Shown one piece after another: positions 36,946 through 45,618 of a stretch of DNA of 47,460 nt. Numbering within the stretch: the first letter of the stretch is position 1; each line of letters begins with the position of its first letter. The notes beneath the pieces are model-generated. The model was not told where the DNA came from. It ran no database searches and was given only the letters and a program-made list of their open reading frames with translations. Location: assembly GCA_028284485.1 (NCBI GenBank), contig JANQRQ010000105.1:1-47460 (forward strand), written 5' to 3'. The DNA comes from Planctomycetaceae bacterium. GTDB taxonomy: Bacteria; Planctomycetota; Planctomycetia; Planctomycetales; Planctomycetaceae. A program made the translations under genes and the position numbers.

Positions 36946-38583
36946 CTAACGGTCATCAGTGAATTGACCGCCTGTCTGGCTTGCCGAAGCGGGCGTGGCG
37001 TGTGCACGCGCGACATTGTCCGCGGGAACGTTCATGGCCAGATGGAATCCATCGATGCAGGTCGCAGTTCCCAGGCACGCTGCAAGTTGAAATACCAAAG
37101 CAAGGATCCATGTCGCAGGCCGCGCGATCCTATCGTGATTCTGTGCGCTGTTCTCATCAATAAGGAAGAACGGTGCTGACATCCAGACGAGCCAAGGGAT
37201 GAAGTTGATCCAAAGACGTGCTGCTTCGCCCATATTCTTTCCGGAAATCCATAGTAATGTTCCGATTGCCAAGCAGCACCAGATATGCGGAGGATGAAAT
37301 CGCCGTTTCCTGTCTTGGATTGAGCCTTGAACAGCGAACAACGCGATCAGGGTGAGTGGTACGCCTGAGGCGATGGCGAATTCGAGGGGGTTGATAACCA
37401 GCCATTTCCAAAATGTCCGGTCATATTCTTCATAAAACCGCGCATGGTTTTGAAGATTCGACACCCAGACTCGAATGAGGTTGATGTCGAATACCGTCGA
37501 CACGACGACGACCGCAAGAATGAACGCGGCTGCAGCCGTGAGGATGTATCGCGTGGTTGCCGAGCGAACGGCCGTTTTTCCCCCTTGAGAGACATCACAG
37601 AAGGCGTTCCAGATAGTAAACAGCCCAACCAAAGCGATTGTCGGTAGCATGGCGAGGCTGAGACACATTCCGATGAAGATGGCCAGACCCGCAAGCAGGG
37701 CATAACGCAGCAAATTACTTGTGAGGCCCTTGATCCAGAGATAGAGAACCGTGGCTCCGATAAATGGGTATAGGAGATCGGATTTCGGCAGAAAGACAAT
37801 GACAGCAGGTACGAAAGTCCAAAACGCGACTGCCTGCCAACTGGTTGTTCGCGAGTACTTGAGCCTTGCCAAATGATACAAGGGGATGACCGTCGCGATT
37901 CCCATGAACTGAGTCAATAATGCTGCCAGCCAGATTGCTGCGTGATCTGCTGGGAGCAACGATGCGGCCGTCCCCATCGTATTGTCCGCCAATTGTGCGA
38001 AACCAATTTGGACCGATTGCGGTTGTGTGGAAATCAGGAATTCCGAAACCTTGGGGTTCGATTGGCAAAATTGAAGGATGCCGTAGTGGAAAAGAAATAG
38101 GCCGGGTGGATGAGTTCCCACATGCAGCACGTCTCCTTCATTCATTTTGGATTCGTAGTTGCTGAGAAACTCGTGAATGGAATCGATTTCGTAACGTGCC
38201 TCGAAATAGTACCCAGATGATCGAGGGTAGTAGAGTACGAAGGGAATCCTGGATGCACCGAATGGAACCGGCATCGTTTCTAAAACGGCCCACTGCCAGC
38301 AGAATGTTCCCATGAGGCAACCGCTGAGCCAACAAGCCGATTCGAATTTCGAACAACTTACTAGCCGACGCGCGCCAAGCCAAAAAAACAATACGCACAG
38401 TCCACCGACTATGATTGCCAGGAGCCAGCCAAGTGCATCGAAAGATTGATTGTGGGAGTAGTCAATGCGGTCCCAAACCCACTCTTCGGGGACACCGAGT
38501 GTGAATTCGGCGCTCCACAAGATCCCGAGCGACACGAGAGTCGCTGCCACAAGTGTCACGGAGAAAACTCGAGACATTTTCAT
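36946..38583 (-). CDS. Polytopic membrane protein, GT-C glycosyltransferase-like
   Basis: 545 residues from ATG 38583 (an in-frame ATG two codons on is equally possible). About 10-12 membrane helices. After the first helices an outer loop holds YYPRSSGYYFEARYEIDS and VGTHPPGLFLFHYG; the HPPG motif and this layout recall GT-C enzymes that use lipid-linked sugars. A late loop has GEAARLWINFIPWLVW. The long C-terminal tail is polar. GT-C enzymes add mannose or other sugars on the outer face of the membrane. The acidic residues of a catalytic DxD/ExD motif are not clearly identified, so the call is structural. The start follows the terminator of the metalloprotease gene closely. Confidence 0.72.
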   Translation of the reverse strand: MKMSRVFSVTLVAATLVSLGILWSAEFTLGVPEEWVWDRIDYSHNQSFDALGWLLAIIVGGLCVLFFWLGARRLVSCSKFESACWLSGCLMGTFCWQWAVLETMPVPFGASRIPFVLYYPRSSGYYFEARYEIDSIHEFLSNYESKMNEGDVLHVGTHPPGLFLFHYGILQFCQSNPKVSEFLISTQPQSVQIGFAQLADNTMGTAASLLPADHAAIWLAALLTQFMGIATVIPLYHLARLKYSRTTSWQAVAFWTFVPAVIVFLPKSDLLYPFIGATVLYLWIKGLTSNLLRYALLAGLAIFIGMCLSLAMLPTIALVGLFTIWNAFCDVSQGGKTAVRSATTRYILTAAAAFILAVVVVSTVFDINLIRVWVSNLQNHARFYEEYDRTFWKWLVINPLEFAIASGVPLTLIALFAVQGSIQDRKRRFHPPHIWCCLAIGTLLWISGKNMGEAARLWINFIPWLVWMSAPFFLIDENSAQNHDRIARPATWILALVFQLAACLGTATCIDGFHLAMNVPADNVARAHATPASASQTGGQFTDDR

Positions 38584-38595
38584 CCGATTGCAATG

Positions 38596-38623
38596 AAAAA
38601 TCCCTCGCCAAGGCGGCGAGGGA
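38596..38623 (-). terminator. Rho-independent terminator after the metalloprotease gene
   Basis: On the minus strand TCCCTCGCC (38623-38615) pairs perfectly with GGCGAGGGA (38609-38601) over a 5-base loop, followed at once by TTTTT (38600-38596). This GC-rich 9-bp stem with a U-run is a textbook terminator. It lies between the metalloprotease stop (38703) and the next gene start (38583), so the two genes are separate units. Confidence 0.85.
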
Positions 38624-38702
38624 CGTGTCCTTTTTTAATTTCATGGGTTAGTCGGCGTCATCGGACATTTCCACAACCATTTTGGGAAATGAGCGAATCG
38701 GT

Positions 38703-41639
38703 CTATTTCTCATCGCCCTCGTTACCAAGGATGATAAACGAGGGAGTACCGCCGCCCCCGATGTCTTTGGCATTGTAAATGTACTGAGAGTCCAAGACCT
38801 TCTTGATCTGGTCTTGAATCTTCGTCAGATGTGCTTTGGTGTAAGGATCGACCTTATCTTCACCCTCAGACAGGACGCGGTTAGTCGCTGCTTGAATCTG
38901 TTTCAGTTCCAGCATCGCCAAGTCTGAGATGGGCTTATTCGCTTCGTTACCACCGTTTCGTGGAGTCACGAGGTCAACCAGTCGCTGGAGATGCTCCTGC
39001 TGCAGGTTTCTCCGCAAGCTGCTGATCATCGGTTTGCGGGCAGTAAATTCCTTGTCCGGAGAGGATTTCAATTCCGTCCAAATTGCTTTGGAAACTTGGC
39101 TTAGCAATTCGGGAAGCGTCAAAGCATCATCTTCAGCGGGGACCAGAAACTCGTTGTCATAAACTCGACGGAGAGTTGTCGGGTTCAACAGCATGGTTAA
39201 CGTCGATGCCTGCATTCCCATGATGCGGTCATGCACAGGCCAGGTCGGTTCTTCAAAGAAAGAAAGCGAGAAACCGTCATTGTCGAGCCATTTGTCGACC
39301 GTCATGCGTCGAAGAATGTCCGGCGTTAGCCCGTACGCATCGTCGGAAAATGTATTCTCAATGACGAACTTCAGAGCTTTCCGCTGCTTCTCCGCCGGGA
39401 CTACGACGATTGGAACGCGTTCGTTCGGATCGCCTTTCTTGTCGCGGTGAACGAATGCTCCGCCCAGCCAGTTTGCCATCATGCTAACCGCACGCATCTG
39501 CAATGACAGTGTCAGTTCGTATCCCTGACGCGCCTTGGCCCAGCTCTCACCATCTTTCACAAACTTCTCGAGAAGACGTTCGCGATGATGCGCAGCAAGT
39601 TTGATCTGCTCGACGGCATAGTCCAAGGGGTTGCGGCTGAAGTCGTATCGGCGTGCTAACGGATCCGGTCCCCCCGTATCCTCGTCCGTACCATATCGCA
39701 ACTCGGGCTCGGCGACTCGGTCGAGGATGGGTTTGAGATCTTTGTCAAATGAGTATCCATATTCGATGGCCCAGAAATCGTAAGGTCCAATGCCAAGCAT
39801 TGTGTGATTGCCCTGAAGCTTTCCTGCTTCGAGCCGCATGTTGATCGGCAAGTAATCCATCACGGAGCCTGCCAAAGGCTTCTTATCTTTGACTTCTTCG
39901 CTGTTGATTTCGTCCAGTGAGTAAATGCTTGAGGCCTTAAAGTTGTGACGTAACCCAAGCGTGTGGCCGACTTCGTGTGCCACGAGTTCCGCGAGCAAAG
40001 GGCCGATAAACGACTCAGGCATGCCGTCAATCTTACTTTCTTCTTCCTTCTTCTCTTTCTTGGCTTCGGCTTTTTTGTCGTCGCCTTCCTTGTCGTCGTC
40101 GCCGTCGCCCTCTTTGTCGTCTGCAGCCATGAGGTCGAGCGTCATGCGGAGAATGGCAAGATCAAATGCCTTCCCTTGGGACGCCAGGCAGAGTCCATTC
40201 ACTTGGCTCGTGCGACCCACCAAGCCGTCGTACCGGTCATCACCAAGCAGTTTGGAATCGACACCGGTCAACTCATGACCGCCAAATGGCGATGCTGCTC
40301 GTTTGGCAAGCTGGGCGACCAAATGTGGTCGCTGAGACGGCGCTGCCAGGCGAACACGAGGATCCCAATTGGGATGCTGGTTCAGCCACGCAAGCGTTTC
40401 AGAACTGAATCCCTGCATGGCGATATTCGGAAGGACGTCGCGGAACTGATCCAGGTAATGTCGGATCCACCCGTCTGTCAGAATAATGTCGGCGTCGAGA
40501 ATTTCGCCCGTCAGTGGGTGAATACGACTCGGGCCAATAGCAGTGGCAATGTCGTTATTCAACCAGCGGACAAAGTTCCAGCGAACATCTTCGGGATCTT
40601 TGTCCATGTGTCCGCCGTTTGTTCCCAGTTTCGCATCCTGATAGTTGACTTCGATGGCATCGGATATGCCGACTTTTTCGAAGGCCTTGTTCCAATAAAG
40701 AATTCCCTCGCGTACCCAACGGCGATAGCGAACGGGTGTCGTATGTTCGATGTAGAACACGATCGGGCGAACGGGTGGACTGATTTTGAGTTTGGGATCC
40801 CGCTTCTCCAAATGCCAGCGGGTGATGTACCGCATCACTTTTTTGTCTTCGTCGTATTGGCCCAAATCGGTATACGACGTGACGAAATAACCCACCCGCT
40901 CGTCGGCTTTGCGCGGTTTATAGCCAGTGCTATCTGGGATCGCACTGATGGAATAGTGCAATGATTGCAATCGCCCTCGTGAAGTCGGAGTTTCGAATGC
41001 CACTTCGACGTTCTTCGGGAACGCTTTTGCTTTGGTAATGCGGATCAATCGTGAATTCGAACTTCTGACTGAAGAGCCAAAAAAGCTCGAAGACTGTCCG
41101 ACCAGGAGCGCATCCATGTCGATCACCGGACCGCCACCGGGGCCCATTGTCACGATCGGCATGTCGAGAATGACGCGATCGGTAAATAGCCTCTTGACGG
41201 AATCCTTCGATTCCTGGTCGCCGGTTGATCGTGTTGTAATATTCGGCTCGATCATCGCCAGCCGTTTGTCATACCGGCGGAAATAGACATACATGTCGCC
41301 CGCCCGAAGACCGGCGAATCGTTCTCCACTCGACACAGTCAATGCAATGAAGAACTTCTGGCTGGCAAAGTTCCGCGGAAGTTCCGCGAACATTTGTCCG
41401 TCTTTATCTCGCTTCCAAATGGTGAACAAGCTGCGTGCACCGTCGCTTGTGGAAACCACTTTTTCATAACCGTCGAGAACAGTCGCATGCGGCGGAAAGT
41501 CTGGCTTCTTGGCAGGGGCTCTTGATGCGGAGGACGGTTTCGAGTCTTGGGTCCACCCCGAGACTGCGAAACTGGCAGTAACAACCGTTGTGCAAATCAG
41601 CCTGACCATAAAGTTCCCGTTTGGTTTGATTTGGTGCAT
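38703..41639 (-). CDS. Secreted zinc-dependent metalloprotease (DUF5117/DUF4953-like)
   Basis: 978 residues from ATG 41639, with a GAGGGA site 9-14 bases upstream. A signal peptide follows a short polar start (VRLICTTVVTASFAVSGW). The zinc site HEVGHTLGLRH (His555, Glu556, His559, His565) fits the metzincin pattern HExxHxxGxxH. The conserved Met-turn may be GSVMDY about 35 residues later. Upstream are the DUF5117-like part (about 90-270; FFIALTVSSGERFAGLRAGDMYVYFRR) and RYRRWVREGILYWNKAFEKVGI. Directly before the zinc helix sits a highly charged insert (about 505-540; DDKEGDGDDDKEGDDKK). Such large metalloproteases occur in Bacteroidetes and planctomycetes; substrates are unknown. A TATAAT box lies about 158 bases upstream. 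Confidence 0.88.
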   Translation of the reverse strand: MHQIKPNGNFMVRLICTTVVTASFAVSGWTQDSKPSSASRAPAKKPDFPPHATVLDGYEKVVSTSDGARSLFTIWKRDKDGQMFAELPRNFASQKFFIALTVSSGERFAGLRAGDMYVYFRRYDKRLAMIEPNITTRSTGDQESKDSVKRLFTDRVILDMPIVTMGPGGGPVIDMDALLVGQSSSFFGSSVRSSNSRLIRITKAKAFPKNVEVAFETPTSRGRLQSLHYSISAIPDSTGYKPRKADERVGYFVTSYTDLGQYDEDKKVMRYITRWHLEKRDPKLKISPPVRPIVFYIEHTTPVRYRRWVREGILYWNKAFEKVGISDAIEVNYQDAKLGTNGGHMDKDPEDVRWNFVRWLNNDIATAIGPSRIHPLTGEILDADIILTDGWIRHYLDQFRDVLPNIAMQGFSSETLAWLNQHPNWDPRVRLAAPSQRPHLVAQLAKRAASPFGGHELTGVDSKLLGDDRYDGLVGRTSQVNGLCLASQGKAFDLAILRMTLDLMAADDKEGDGDDDKEGDDKKAEAKKEKKEEESKIDGMPESFIGPLLAELVAHEVGHTLGLRHNFKASSIYSLDEINSEEVKDKKPLAGSVMDYLPINMRLEAGKLQGNHTMLGIGPYDFWAIEYGYSFDKDLKPILDRVAEPELRYGTDEDTGGPDPLARRYDFSRNPLDYAVEQIKLAAHHRERLLEKFVKDGESWAKARQGYELTLSLQMRAVSMMANWLGGAFVHRDKKGDPNERVPIVVVPAEKQRKALKFVIENTFSDDAYGLTPDILRRMTVDKWLDNDGFSLSFFEEPTWPVHDRIMGMQASTLTMLLNPTTLRRVYDNEFLVPAEDDALTLPELLSQVSKAIWTELKSSPDKEFTARKPMISSLRRNLQQEHLQRLVDLVTPRNGGNEANKPISDLAMLELKQIQAATNRVLSEGEDKVDPYTKAHLTKIQDQIKKVLDSQYIYNAKDIGGGGTPSFIILGNEGDEK

Positions 41640-41953
41640 TTTTGAAGTCCCTCAATGACCGCGCAAATCGTGCGTTCCATCCCGCGATCGCGCCGTGTTT
41701 GGGTTCCCTTCTCGGCAACCACTGAAACGTGTTCAAGTGTACCTGTTCCCGAGAAACCGATTATCTTGCCAAAGCTGCTTAATTCTCTAAGTGTACATTA
41801 TACGTCATAGGATGGGCACAGTGATGAGAGAAATTCGTGGACGAGCCCGAGTTGACGAAACCTGATGCAGTGGAATCACCGGTCCGCAGGCCGAATTCCA
41901 AGAGGTCGCAGGCGAAACGCGGGATTGTTGCCCGAAACAGGGCCGGCATTGCA
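41640..41953. other. Intergenic region upstream of the metalloprotease gene
   Basis: 314 bases between the PP2C gene stop and the metalloprotease start, both on the minus strand. It contains the candidate -10 box at 41797-41802 and no visible gene. Confidence 0.4.
41797..41802 (-). promoter_or_regulatory. Candidate -10 box for the metalloprotease gene
   Basis: A perfect TATAAT on the minus strand, in the context GACGTATAATGTACAC. The -35 position 17 bases upstream is weak (ATCACT). It would give a leader of about 150 bases before the ATG at 41639. Confidence 0.35.
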
Positions 41954-42697
41954 CTAGTCAATATGCACCACGATGCATGTGATGTTGTCGCGCGATCCTC
42001 CTTTTTCAGCCGACTCGACAACTGCTTCTGCGGCCTGTTGCGGGTCATCGTGCTGACCGACAATTTCCGCGAGAGTGTCGTCTTCGATTCCATCGGTGAC
42101 ACCATCCGAGCAGATCACAAACCGGTCTCCTGGTTCCGGAGCAATTTCAACAGCTTCTGTTCCTGCTGCGCCGTCTTTGGTGCCCAGATAACGGTATAAG
42201 ACATTGCGATAGCGGTGAGTTGAGGCGTCTTCTTCGGAAATCGTCCCCGCATCGACTAACGCCTGAGTGAGTGAATGGTCTCTGGTGAGTTGCTCCAATT
42301 TGTCGTTGTTCAAGCGATAAACGCGGCTGTCTCCTACTCCGCCGACGAAAAACCGCTTCGCATGTGCGACAATGAAAGCCACCGTCGTGCCCATGTTGTG
42401 CAAGTTCGGGTCGACCTGGCTTAATGCCATGATCTCGCCATTGGCGTAGGCGACGGATTTATCGATGTGGTTCACAACGTTCGATGAATCGTTGCCCTCA
42501 AAGTCGATCAACTGCTCGAGCCGTTGAGGGAACAATTCGGTAGCTAGTTCGCTCGCCCGTTCTCCGGCGCATTGGCCACCCATCCCGTCGGCAACGATAA
42601 AGTACCGTCCCTCAGGATCGACAACACAGGAGTCTTCGTTGTTATCCCGGAAGTTGCCCTTAATGCTTACGGAACCCGTTCGAACTTGCAGCCCCAT
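41954..42697 (-). CDS. PP2C-family Ser/Thr protein phosphatase
   Basis: 247 residues from ATG 42697. A soluble single-domain PPM phosphatase of the usual bacterial Stp/PrpC size. The metal-binding aspartates lie in FRDNNEDSC (18-24) and VADGMGG (35-41). VGDSRVYRL, ICSDGVTDG and the C-terminal SRDNITCIVV match the other PP2C motifs. These enzymes remove phosphate from Ser/Thr targets of Hanks-type kinases in the cytoplasm. No kinase gene is in the window. The FHA protein at 31996 could read the same phosphorylation, but that is inference. A 25-bp near-palindrome lies just upstream (42728-42752). Confidence 0.95.
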   Translation of the reverse strand: MGLQVRTGSVSIKGNFRDNNEDSCVVDPEGRYFIVADGMGGQCAGERASELATELFPQRLEQLIDFEGNDSSNVVNHIDKSVAYANGEIMALSQVDPNLHNMGTTVAFIVAHAKRFFVGGVGDSRVYRLNNDKLEQLTRDHSLTQALVDAGTISEEDASTHRYRNVLYRYLGTKDGAAGTEAVEIAPEPGDRFVICSDGVTDGIEDDTLAEIVGQHDDPQQAAEAVVESAEKGGSRDNITCIVVHID

Positions 42698-42727
42698 TGA
42701 TATCCACAGTTGTTATTCAGTTTCGAA

Positions 42728-42752
42728 ATCCCGTGTCGCAGCGACGCGGGAT
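42728..42752. repeat. 25-bp near-perfect palindrome upstream of the PP2C gene
   Basis: Arms ATCCCGTGTCGC (42728-42739) and GCGACGCGGGAT (42741-42752) pair across one central base, with one T-G mismatch in 12. It sits 31 bases before the PP2C start and about 100 bases after the PIG-L gene stop on the same strand. It could be an operator for a dimeric regulator or a weak terminator; no good U-run follows. Confidence 0.55.
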
Positions 42753-42853
42753 ATGCCAGGACAAGATCTCGCCACATCGGGCCCATTCTAACAAATCGAC
42801 GGATGCAAATCGCACACACGACTTCGGAATTTCGAACGACTGTGAATCAGGAA

Positions 42854-43594
42854 TCATTGCGGTTCCGGACAAATCGTGCCGACCAAGTCGTGAATTCCCA
42901 ATGTCGTCGCACTCATCAGGGCTTCGCCCGCTTCGAAGCCGGCACTAATCCCATACAGTCGGTTCTGACTTTCCACCAAATGGAATACTCGCTCCTTGGA
43001 TGGTGGAAACTGTGTCTGATAAGCCCGAATCGCGTCTAATTTTATAGCGAGAGTATCGGAAATATCCATGACAAAACTGCCGGGAACGGCTGAAACATTG
43101 AGGTTTGAGAATCCCAATGGATACCACAGTTGTTTGGTGATTGTGTGGACCGGTAGAGAGTCAAATGTTTCATCCCACTTGGTCAGTCGCGAATAGAAAA
43201 CGGCTGCATCTGTGATTTGCGACGCCTGCAAATGATCGGGGGACGCCATGGGAGTATTTCCGGATATGCCCAGGACGATCCGCGGACGATACCGGCGAAA
43301 GACCTTGGCGAGTTCGACTCGTACCTCAAATGAGTCGAACAGTTTGCGATTCGGAAAGTCCAGGTTTTCTCGAACCTCGACGCCCAAGATTTCAGCGGCG
43401 GTCGCTGCCTCGGCAAGACGGACTTCCGGACCCGGACTCTTCGGAGTCGGTTCACCGTCAGTCAAGTCGACGATACCGACCCGGTAACCCTGTTTGACCA
43501 GTTTTGCCAGGGTTCCGCCGCAGGCGATTTCGACATCGTCAGGGTGTGCGCCAACAGCTATGACGTCCAGCGATTCGGGGAGTTCAGCAGGCAT
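42854..43594 (-). CDS. PIG-L/LmbE-family deacetylase (BshB1-like)
   Basis: 246 residues from ATG 43594 ([15 protein letters not shown]). The zinc site AHPDDVE (His17, Asp20) is followed by [26 protein letters not shown] later [20 protein letters not shown] corresponds to the H/S-PDH motif that supplies another ligand. Family members remove N-acetyl groups from sugars such as GlcNAc-malate (bacillithiol), GlcNAc-inositol or lipid-linked GlcNAc. The overall pattern is closest to BshB1. Without bshA or bshC nearby the bacillithiol role is unproven. It begins one base after the stop of the alpha/beta hydrolase gene, so translation is probably coupled. Confidence 0.88.
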   Translation of the reverse strand: MPAELPESLDVIAVGAHPDDVEIACGGTLAKLVKQGYRVGIVDLTDGEPTPKSPGPEVRLAEAATAAEILGVEVRENLDFPNRKLFDSFEVRVELAKVFRRYRPRIVLGISGNTPMASPDHLQASQITDAAVFYSRLTKWDETFDSLPVHTITKQLWYPLGFSNLNVSAVPGSFVMDISDTLAIKLDAIRAYQTQFPPSKERVFHLVESQNRLYGISAGFEAGEALMSATTLGIHDLVGTICPEPQ

Positions 43595-43595
43595 G

Positions 43596-44555
43596 TTATT
43601 GTGTTTTGTCTTTTGGATTCGAAGGATCCACACCACGGTCCGTTGGGGAGTCCGCTAGGAAATCCTTCAGCAACTTTGTTAAGCGGTGAGGATGCGACAA
43701 GTAGGGAAGATGTCCGGTGGTATGTAAGAACTCGCAACTCGTATTGCGAAGATTGGTCTTCAATTCCTTGTGGCACTTGGAAGTGATACGACCTTCTCCC
43801 TCGGATTCAATCAGGAGCACACGATGTTGAATCGAGTCCAACTTGGGACGCAGATCCAAGCGTGACAGAATGCCGGCACGGCTAGCAAGTGCCGAAATCG
43901 AAGTCGCGCCTGTGTCATCGAGAAAAAACTGCCAACGCGTTTCATCAAATGGTGGGAACCACATCCGATGATTGAGAGATTGGACCGACTGTCGGATGGG
44001 AACTTGATGCAAAGCGCCAGGCATAATTCGAGAACAGCGTGCTGCGATTCTTTCCCATATCGTCAACGGCAAATGTGCGAACCCTCCCTGAATCGCGACG
44101 CGGTCGATTCGTTGTGCGTGATTGAGCATTGCATCCAGTGCCACGACGGAACCAAAGGAGGTCGCGAACAAGCTCACGCGGGTATCGTTATGGTAGTCGG
44201 CAATGGCAATCAAGTCGTCGCTATAGTCACGGATGGAGACGCTCCTTCGCCTCTTGTGATTCAGCAAGGGCTTGCGGTAGTTGAATACGGTGCATCGAAA
44301 ATCGTCGCGAAGTAGCCAAACAGTCAGAGCAAACAAATCGTATGATCCGGCCATTCCATTTAAGAAGTACAGCGGCGGGCCCGATCCGATCGTTGCGCCT
44401 TGGATTTCGAATCCGTCACGATTGATCTTCCACGGATCGCTTTCCTCGTGGAACTCGTTGGCGACCTCGTGCCATGCCAGCGGCGTCGGGCACGGTTCTG
44501 CCGAGGAGTCCTCGTCGGTTGGTGCGGCAGGCGATGCACCGTTTTCTGGATTCAT
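43596..44555 (-). CDS. Alpha/beta hydrolase
   Basis: 319 residues from ATG 44555 ([12 protein letters not shown]); an upstream TTG would add three residues. The fold is recognisable: [12 protein letters not shown] with the oxyanion-type loop near residue 62-73, the nucleophile elbow ATSFGS (Ser in T-S-F-G), and the C-terminal His in [12 protein letters not shown] late strand [12 protein letters not shown] carries a probable acid residue. The first 35 residues are Pro/Ser/Glu-rich and probably disordered, with no signal peptide, so it is likely cytoplasmic. The reaction is unknown. It is the first gene of a two-gene unit with the PIG-L deacetylase, which may act on a related small molecule. 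Confidence 0.83.
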   Translation of the reverse strand: MNPENGASPAAPTDEDSSAEPCPTPLAWHEVANEFHEESDPWKINRDGFEIQGATIGSGPPLYFLNGMAGSYDLFALTVWLLRDDFRCTVFNYRKPLLNHKRRRSVSIRDYSDDLIAIADYHNDTRVSLFATSFGSVVALDAMLNHAQRIDRVAIQGGFAHLPLTIWERIAARCSRIMPGALHQVPIRQSVQSLNHRMWFPPFDETRWQFFLDDTGATSISALASRAGILSRLDLRPKLDSIQHRVLLIESEGEGRITSKCHKELKTNLRNTSCEFLHTTGHLPYLSHPHRLTKLLKDFLADSPTDRGVDPSNPKDKTQ

Positions 44556-44950
44556 TGTGGACAAAGCAAATCAATCTCGACGATCTGCCGGAATCGTGCG
44601 GCGAGATGCGAATGTTATGGGAAGAAGCCGATCGGCGGCTTGTATGTATTGTTGGGGGGGCGAATCCCTCGAACGTACAAATAGGACCGTGTCGGTCAAT
44701 CTACGGGTGTTCTTACCGAAATCTAAAGGCGCCATCGGACGACTCACAGACTGTAATATAAGAATGTGCGTGCGAAACGCAAAGTTCCCGCACATTTGGA
44801 CCGATCGGCCCCATCGTCAAGATCGGTCTCAACGATCATCTTCCAGAAATAACTCGCCACCAAAAGCCTTCTCAAACGAGGAATGCCCTCGGAAGGCGGG
44901 CTAGTCTTTCTAGGGACCTTGACTTGTCGTAACACGAATGGTGGCCTGCT
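44556..44950. other. Divergent intergenic region
   Basis: 395 bases between the hydrolase gene and the HAMP-protein gene, expected to contain promoters for both. Only random-looking frames are seen and no repeat or RNA is recognised. Confidence 0.4.
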
Positions 44951-45571
44951 ATGAGTGACAAAAATCGAATGCGGAAGAGAATCTTTGTGAGCATGGCAAT
45001 TCAGGGCCGAATGCTCCGACAGATGACTTTCTATTGGTTCGTCTATCATCTCGTTCTGTGGCACGTGATGTTTTGCTACCGATATCTCCAGTACCGGGGC
45101 GAGTTGCTTGCAGGGGGACTGCCGCTTTCATTCACGGAATTGTATAGCTCGTTCGTGTCTCAGCATTATTCGATGCTCGTTTGTGCTGTCGCCGTGCTCC
45201 CGATTGTTCTGTGGGACATGCTCAAGACGACTCACCGCATCGCCGGACCATTAGTGCGGTTTCGTAACGTGATTGGCCAAATCACTCGGGGCGAAGCTGT
45301 CAAAAAGGTCGGGCTTCGAAAAGGCGACATGCTCGGTGACTTTCTTGTTTCGTTTAATTCGCTCATCGAGTATTTGTCGCAAGAGTCCAAAACCGAAGCG
45401 ATGCCTGCCAATTCCACGGTTGAACCTCAGGTGGCTGAGGACGATGCAAAAAGCCGGGAGCTTGAGTCCGAAATTGCCTCTCGACATGACGGAGCCGAAA
45501 CCGGTCATGAGTGCGACGATGACGACTCCCAAGACGTCGTGCTTGCGGGTAGCGATTCGGCATCCATCTGA
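44951..45571 (+). CDS. Two-helix membrane protein with HAMP-like domain and no output domain
   Basis: 206 residues from ATG 44951. Membrane helices lie at about 25-44 (MTFYWFVYHLVLWHVMFCY) and 72-90 (SMLVCAVAVLPIVLWDM), with a short loop between them. Next comes a HAMP-like linker (about 91-145; THRIAGPLVRFRNVIGQITRGE, then LGDFLVSFNSLIEYLSQE). The remaining 60 residues are acidic and probably disordered. HAMP domains pass signals from membrane sensors to kinase or chemotaxis domains, but none follows here. It may be a stand-alone adaptor. It is convergent with the HTH-EIIA gene, 47 bases apart. Confidence 0.78.
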   Translation: MSDKNRMRKRIFVSMAIQGRMLRQMTFYWFVYHLVLWHVMFCYRYLQYRGELLAGGLPLSFTELYSSFVSQHYSMLVCAVAVLPIVLWDMLKTTHRIAGPLVRFRNVIGQITRGEAVKKVGLRKGDMLGDFLVSFNSLIEYLSQESKTEAMPANSTVEPQVAEDDAKSRELESEIASRHDGAETGHECDDDDSQDVVLAGSDSASI

Positions 45572-45618
45572 GATATCGGGCAACCGCAGTGGCGAACCGG
45601 TTAAAACGACCGGACCGG

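Noticed and set aside
38621..38636. Plus-strand terminator formed by GGAC-GT-GTCC and a T-run
   Set aside because: The stem is four pairs with a two-base loop and no plus-strand gene ends nearby; the minus-strand terminator explains the sequence.
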